Of a stretch of 36,917 bases of DNA, positions 33,353 to 36,917 are shown piece after piece (position 1 is the first letter of the stretch; each line of letters opens with the position of its first letter). A model generated the notes under the pieces. The model ran no database searches. It was not told where the DNA came from and saw nothing but the letters and a program-made list of their open reading frames with translations. The position numbers and the translations under genes were made by a program. The stretch is from positions 1 through 36,917 of the forward strand of contig DEGR01000053.1 of NCBI GenBank assembly GCA_002351535.1, read 5' to 3'. Source of the stretch: Lachnospira sp. UBA2821 (GTDB lineage Bacteria > Bacillota > Clostridia > Lachnospirales > Lachnospiraceae).

Positions 33353-33859
33353 CTAACGTTTTTCAGTTAAAAACATCTGCATACTTCTGCCTTCTAATTT
33401 AGCCGGCTTCTCTATTACTGCAACATCAGATAACATCTCTGCAAAATCATCAAGCACATGCTTGCTGCTTGTCATATGTGCCATTTCTCTTCCTCTGAAT
33501 CTTAATGTGACTTTAACTTTGTCACCTTTCATAAGGAACTTTCTCGCCATATTAGCTTTTGTATTCATATCATTTGCTTCAATGTTTGGTGAAAGTCTAA
33601 CTTCCTTGATATCAATAACTTTCTGTTTCTTCTTGGCATCACGTTCTTTTCTCGCCTGTTCATAACGATATTTGCCGTAATCGATAATCTTACATACAGG
33701 TGGTTTTGCCGATGGTGCTATCTTAACAAGGTCAAGCTGTGCCTCTTTAGCAAGCTTATATGCCTCTTTAGCCGACATAATACCCATCTGCTCTCCATCT
33801 TCTCCTATAAGTCTTACCTCTTTGTCTCTAATCTGTTCGTTAATCATTAAATCACTAAT
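33353..33859 (-). CDS. infC: Translation initiation factor IF-3 (AUU start)
   Basis: IF-3 keeps ribosomal subunits apart and proofreads the start codon. The N domain (MINEQIRDKEVRLIGEDGEQMG), the linker and the C domain (VIDIKEVRLSPNIEANDMNTK, KVKVTLRFRGREMAH) are all present. The start is chosen as ATT at 33859: GGAGGT lies nine bases upstream of it, while the first ATG (33847) is 21 bases from that site and the open frame further upstream (to 33934) runs through a terminator hairpin. This gives ISDLMINEQ and 168 residues. AUU starts are the known basis of IF-3 autoregulation in E. coli and B. subtilis. Confidence 0.93.
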   Translation of the reverse strand: MSDLMINEQIRDKEVRLIGEDGEQMGIMSAKEAYKLAKEAQLDLVKIAPSAKPPVCKIIDYGKYRYEQARKERDAKKKQKVIDIKEVRLSPNIEANDMNTKANMARKFLMKGDKVKVTLRFRGREMAHMTSSKHVLDDFAEMLSDVAVIEKPAKLEGRSMQMFLTEKR

Positions 33860-33891
33860 GGTAGTGCACCTCCATAAAGAAATTAATAAAG

Positions 33892-33922
33892 AAATAAAAA
33901 AGTGGATAGTCAGACTATCCAC
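33892..33922 (-). terminator. Attenuator hairpin in the infC leader
   Basis: A 9-bp perfect stem (GTGGATAGT at 33922-33914 with ACTATCCAC at 33910-33902), 3-base loop, then UUUUUUAUUU, placed about 20 bases before the infC ribosome binding site. Its position ahead of the gene it would silence marks it as an attenuator. Confidence 0.8.
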
Positions 33923-34033
33923 ATAAAATATCAATCACACATAGTGATATAATAAATCTCTGTATTATTAACCCGGGTCATCTATTATGCCAAGGTGAGA
34001 GTGGATACTCCGCTTCTTTAACTTTTCACAACA
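33923..34033 (-). promoter_or_regulatory. infC-rpmI-rplT leader with possible antiterminator
   Basis: About 110 bases lie between the predicted start of transcription and the attenuator. TATCCAC at 34007-34001 can pair with GTGGATA in the 5' arm of the terminator (33922-33916), which would prevent the terminator hairpin. The same segment can instead fold locally as GAGT-ATCC-ACTC. This is the layout of the ribosomal protein L20 leader of Firmicutes; I cannot confirm the Rfam family by eye. Confidence 0.55.
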
Positions 34034-34038
34034 TTGGT

Positions 34039-34067
34039 ATGATAGCACTTTTATCATACGTTGTCAA
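34039..34067 (-). promoter_or_regulatory. Promoter of infC-rpmI-rplT
   Basis: TTGACA (34067-34062), a 17-base spacer and TATCAT (34044-34039). The leader to the AUU start would be about 170 bases. Confidence 0.8.
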
Positions 34068-34091
34068 CAGTTTATTTTATTATTTAACTGT

Positions 34092-34412
34092 TTATTTTGC
34101 AAAGCTAGCACAATTTGTTTCATTACTTGTTGTTGCACTAACACCATTAATCTGTACATTTCCTGCTGTACATTTATGACTTGAGTTATATACACATTTT
34201 TCAGCCTGACAGTCAATTGCTAATTTATCCTCGGGCTGCATTGAACATCCACAGCTATTAGTATATTTTCCCTGTGCTTTTTCCTCAAAACTTCCGCATG
34301 ATGTTGCCTCACTCTTCTCCGCAGTATTTCCTTCTACATTAATTTCATCTCTGCAACACATTTTTTCCTTATTGTAATAACATGTCTGAACATTACAATT
34401 TAATACTGGCAT
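34092..34412 (-). CDS. Tandem DUF1540 cysteine-rich protein
   Basis: A 106-residue protein made of two DUF1540 repeats. Repeat 1 (about 1-45) has LNCNVQTCYYN...CC...SCGSF; repeat 2 (about 63-104) has IDCQAEKCVYN...CTAGNVQINGV...NCASF. The regular Cys spacing suggests metal binding or disulfides, but no function is established for the family. A short CGCSM-containing linker joins the repeats. AGGAGG lies six bases upstream of the ATG. It is divergent from the M15 peptidase gene and upstream of the infC promoter. Confidence 0.87.
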   Translation of the reverse strand: MPVLNCNVQTCYYNKEKMCCRDEINVEGNTAEKSEATSCGSFEEKAQGKYTNSCGCSMQPEDKLAIDCQAEKCVYNSSHKCTAGNVQINGVSATTSNETNCASFAK

Positions 34413-34557
34413 ATTTACCTCCTATACCCATAAATATTAATTAAACATTTTCCACGGAAACTATTTCCCGCACTTTTATAATAACCACATATACTTTTTT
34501 TATTCTGAATTGATTTTTTGATGATAATGCTTTATAACATCATAAGGAGGTGTTTTT
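34413..34557. promoter_or_regulatory. Divergent intergenic region, DUF1540 gene / M15 peptidase gene
   Basis: 145 bases between two divergent genes. On the plus strand TTGATT (34510-34515), 17 bases and TATAAC (34533-34538) make a possible promoter, but it lies so close to AAGGAGG (34543-34549) that the leader would cut into it; a TATAAT at 34477-34482 is an alternative with a poor -35. A short GGAAA-CTA-TTTCC palindrome lies near 34456-34468. No clear minus-strand promoter is seen. Confidence 0.35.
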
Positions 34558-35358
34558 TTGAAAATAAGCAAAAAGCTATCAATTATTCTATGTATTTCAA
34601 GCATAGTTCTCATAGTATTAAACTGTTACATAATCCATAATGTCAGAAAGGAGCAGAATACGATGTCAGAATTAACTCACAATATTAATAATGAGGTCAG
34701 ACCTCAGACTGATAATGATGATAATACTGATAATACTGATAATGATACAGACAATACTAATACTGCATCTGAAAATTCATTTTACCATGAACCGTTATCT
34801 GAAGAACTTATAAATAAAATAAGCGGTGTATCATATACACCTAACGATAATATATCATTATCAGATTTAAGACACGTTGTAGTAAAATATTATGATTTTA
34901 ATAATAATGAAATGACAGGTGAACTCATTTGCAACAAAAATGTTGCTGATGAGGTGGTTGATATATTCAAAGAACTATATAACTCAGATTATCAGATTGA
35001 AAAAATAAAACTTATAGATGAATATAACGGAAACGATGATGCCTCTATGGCAGATAACAATTCTTCATGTTTTAATTATAGAACCATAGACGGAACAGAT
35101 ACATTGTCAGACCATAGTCTGGGACTTGCAATTGATATTAATCCTCTGTTTAATCCTTATGTCAGAACAGGCATGGGCAGCAGAAATGTGCTTCCTGCAA
35201 ATGGCATTCCATATGCAGACCGCACTTCTGATTTTCCACATAAAATAACAAAAAATGACGTATGTTACAATGCTTTTATATCCCGTGGCTGGCAATGGGG
35301 TGGCGAATGGAATTCACCAATTGATTACCAGCATTTTTACAAAGAAATACCAGATTAA
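34558..35358 (+). CDS. M15 family D,D-carboxypeptidase-like protein, membrane anchored
   Basis: A 266-residue extracytoplasmic protein. An N-terminal helix (about 7-28, no clear cleavage site) is followed by an Asp/Asn/Thr repeat linker (about 50-70) and an M15_4-type peptidase domain. The zinc ligands appear in SDHSLGLAIDINP (His and Asp, about 182-194) and DYQHFY near the end, with the WGGEW segment before it. M15 enzymes trim peptidoglycan stem peptides (VanY-like or L,D-type); the bond cut is not deducible. The start is TTG with AAGGAGG eight bases upstream. It is the only plus-strand gene, and its stop overlaps the stop of the convergent aminopeptidase gene. Confidence 0.88.
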   Translation: MKISKKLSIILCISSIVLIVLNCYIIHNVRKEQNTMSELTHNINNEVRPQTDNDDNTDNTDNDTDNTNTASENSFYHEPLSEELINKISGVSYTPNDNISLSDLRHVVVKYYDFNNNEMTGELICNKNVADEVVDIFKELYNSDYQIEKIKLIDEYNGNDDASMADNNSSCFNYRTIDGTDTLSDHSLGLAIDINPLFNPYVRTGMGSRNVLPANGIPYADRTSDFPHKITKNDVCYNAFISRGWQWGGEWNSPIDYQHFYKEIPD

Positions 35359-36917
35359 ATTGGTTTGGTGACATCTTCAAGCCATATTCTCTCTTCCTCG
35401 TCAAGGAATGGAGATATGGCTTCTCTTACACTTTCATGATATTCATTAAGAAGCCGTATATCTTCACTGCTCATCTCTGTTTTATCTATCGCATCAATAT
35501 CAAACGGCACTTTTGTAAGTATATCAAACTTCATAAATGTGCCGTATTCATTTTCTTTATCTTCAACACACAGTATCAGATTCTCAAGTCTTATACCATA
35601 TTCGCCTTCCAGATATACTCCCGGCTCATCGGATGTTATCATGCCTTCTTCCAATACAGCATCATTCCTGTTAAGTGTCATCGGATTAATCTTCCATCTG
35701 AAGCTGTTAGGTGACTCATGCACATTAAGAAGATACCCCACACCATGACCTGTTCCATGCCTGAAGTCAAGTCCATATTTCCACAGTGGTTCTCTTGCTA
35801 AAATGTCAAGATTCGTTCCTCTGCATCCATACTGAAACGTTGCATCTGCAAGTCTTAAATTTCCTTTAAGAACCGCAGTATAATGCTTCTTCTGTATATC
35901 TGATATATTACCAAGTGCTATCGTCCTAGTTATATCAGTAGTTCCCTGCATATAATGTCCTCCTGTATCTACAAGAAGAAAATTATTTTCTGACAATTCC
36001 TTATTACTCTCCTCATCAGGTTCATAATGTACTATAGCGCCATTGTCAGCATAGGCTGCTATAGTGCCAAAACTCGGTTCTATATAATCCTCTGACATTC
36101 TTCTGAATTCTTCTATTTTATCCACTACGGATAATTCAGTAATTCTCTTTTTGCCAATATTATGTTTAAGCCAGTATATGAATTTTGTAACTGCCACACC
36201 ATCTAGAATGTGTGCTTTACGTTCATTTCTAATCTCTATGGCATTCTTTATGGCTTTCATCTGCATAACCGGACTTATCGTGTCAAACACTTTCGCACCA
36301 TTATCCTGCATAACCTTTACAAGCATTGCATTAACTCCACTCATATCCGCAAGTATATTTCTGCACTTGCAGATTTTTGAAAGTTCTGCAAATATATCGT
36401 TATAGTCATAAATTGCAATATTATCCTCAATAAGCTTCTCACTTATACTTTCATCTAATACGCCATCCTGTACAAACAAAAAACTTTTTCCATCCTCATC
36501 AGCAGAAATTATCATATATGCTAAAAAAACCGGATTATATAACACATCATTTCCCCTGAGATTAAGAACATAACTTATTTCATCAAGTGCCGATAATACA
36601 AAATAATCACATTTTTTCTTTCTTACTATCTGTTTAATATCCGATATTTTATCTTTTCTGTCAACACCACTATATTCTTTATTCAGTTCCCATACTTTTG
36701 TATGTGGCATATCCGGTCTGTCAGTCCATATATTTCCAACAAGGTCAGAGTCCATAATAAATGTTACTTTCTTAGTATTTAACATTCTGGTGAGATTCTG
36801 CACAGCTCTTGCGTTCAGTGTTCTTCCATCAAATGCAATTGTCCATCCGTCGCAGGCTTTTTCTTTAATATATTCAACCATGTCCACGACACCCGGCTCA
36901 CCCATTTTATACAGATT
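35355..36917 (-). CDS. Aminopeptidase P family protein (5' end cut by window)
   Basis: An Xaa-Pro aminopeptidase (M24B) that removes N-terminal residues ahead of proline. The frame stays open to the last base (NLYKMGEPGV), so the N terminus, roughly 80-100 residues judging from family length near 600, lies outside; the ATG at 36905 is internal. The creatinase-like N domains are followed by the pita-bread domain with the metal ligands in VDTGGHYMQGTTDITRT (two Asp), RHGTGHGVGYLLNVHE (His), TSDEPGVYLEGEYGIRLEN (two Glu). The final about 60 residues form the short C-terminal extension typical of the long APP group. Confidence 0.93.
   Translation of the reverse strand, partial: NLYKMGEPGVVDMVEYIKEKACDGWTIAFDGRTLNARAVQNLTRMLNTKKVTFIMDSDLVGNIWTDRPDMPHTKVWELNKEYSGVDRKDKISDIKQIVRKKKCDYFVLSALDEISYVLNLRGNDVLYNPVFLAYMIISADEDGKSFLFVQDGVLDESISEKLIEDNIAIYDYNDIFAELSKICKCRNILADMSGVNAMLVKVMQDNGAKVFDTISPVMQMKAIKNAIEIRNERKAHILDGVAVTKFIYWLKHNIGKKRITELSVVDKIEEFRRMSEDYIEPSFGTIAAYADNGAIVHYEPDEESNKELSENNFLLVDTGGHYMQGTTDITRTIALGNISDIQKKHYTAVLKGNLRLADATFQYGCRGTNLDILAREPLWKYGLDFRHGTGHGVGYLLNVHESPNSFRWKINPMTLNRNDAVLEEGMITSDEPGVYLEGEYGIRLENLILCVEDKENEYGTFMKFDILTKVPFDIDAIDKTEMSSEDIRLLNEYHESVREAISPFLDEEERIWLEDVTKPI

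Noticed and set aside
33860..33934. Upstream extension of infC
   Set aside because: It passes through the attenuator hairpin and lacks a ribosome binding site, while ATT at 33859 is ideally spaced from GGAGGT.
34703..34760. GATAATACT-type repeats as a regulatory repeat array
   Set aside because: They encode the Asp/Asn/Thr-rich linker of the M15 peptidase and are imperfect, so they are best read as low-complexity coding sequence.
1..36917. CRISPR array, prophage or transposase genes
   Set aside because: No regularly spaced direct repeats, phage structural genes or transposase motifs were seen.

Overview
The window looks like chromosomal DNA of a low-GC, Gram-positive anaerobe of the class Clostridia, most likely family Lachnospiraceae. 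This rests on the AT-rich sequence, strong GGAGG-type ribosome binding sites, the infC-rpmI-rplT and dgt-dnaG-rpoD-trmK gene orders, the PyrK-dependent dihydroorotate dehydrogenase, a DUF1540 protein and VanZ-like proteins. No 16S gene is present, so genus is not claimed. All genes but one are on the minus strand, so transcription runs from high to low coordinates.

Layout, low to high coordinate. (1) 1-3400: a very AT-rich accessory locus: a Sec-type secreted small protein, a VanZ-like membrane protein, two FtsX/MacB-type permease subunits and an ABC ATPase. The secreted protein gene is interrupted at a seven-A run that is a perfect A_AAA_AAC slippery heptamer; the -1 frame continues for 51 sensible codons. 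(2) 3517-5425: radA and a conserved small protein of unknown function. (3) 5532-13401: purE-purM-purN-purD, then a membrane-anchored cohesin-domain protein and clpC, with a promoter in front of purE. (4) 13471-15710: pyrE with its own promoter, then a previously uncalled 50-residue membrane protein, a second VanZ-like protein, a small membrane protein and a YfbR-like HD nucleotidase. (5) 15903-18150: a two-part heavy-metal export unit (HMA protein plus P1B ATPase) under an ArsR-type inverted repeat, with a structured repeat element wedged between the two genes. (6) 18294-23406: a degenerate HD-GYP protein followed by pyrC-pyrF-pyrK-pyrD and a strong terminator. (7) 23590-24890: RNase P RNA with a clear promoter, followed directly by a degV-family gene. 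(8) 24927-32012: purine nucleoside phosphorylase, dGTPase-like protein, DnaG primase, the housekeeping sigma factor, TrmK and a nucleoside kinase in one co-directional run. (9) 32062-32614: three tRNA genes (Leu-CAG, Asn-GTT, Leu-AAG) with promoters and terminators. (10) 32670-34067: the infC-rpmI-rplT operon with an AUU start for IF3 and a leader carrying a terminator and a possible antiterminator. (11) 34092 to the end: a tandem DUF1540 protein, the single plus-strand gene (an M15 peptidase) and an aminopeptidase P cut by the window edge.

Most of the window is core metabolism: de novo pyrimidine genes (pyrE, pyrC, pyrF, pyrK, pyrD), part of de novo purine synthesis, and nucleotide salvage and clean-up (PNP, dGTPase, YfbR-like, nucleoside kinase) around replication and transcription genes. 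The least explained parts are the AT-rich secreted-protein/ABC/VanZ locus with its frameshift, the repeat element in the metal operon, and the cohesin-domain membrane protein.
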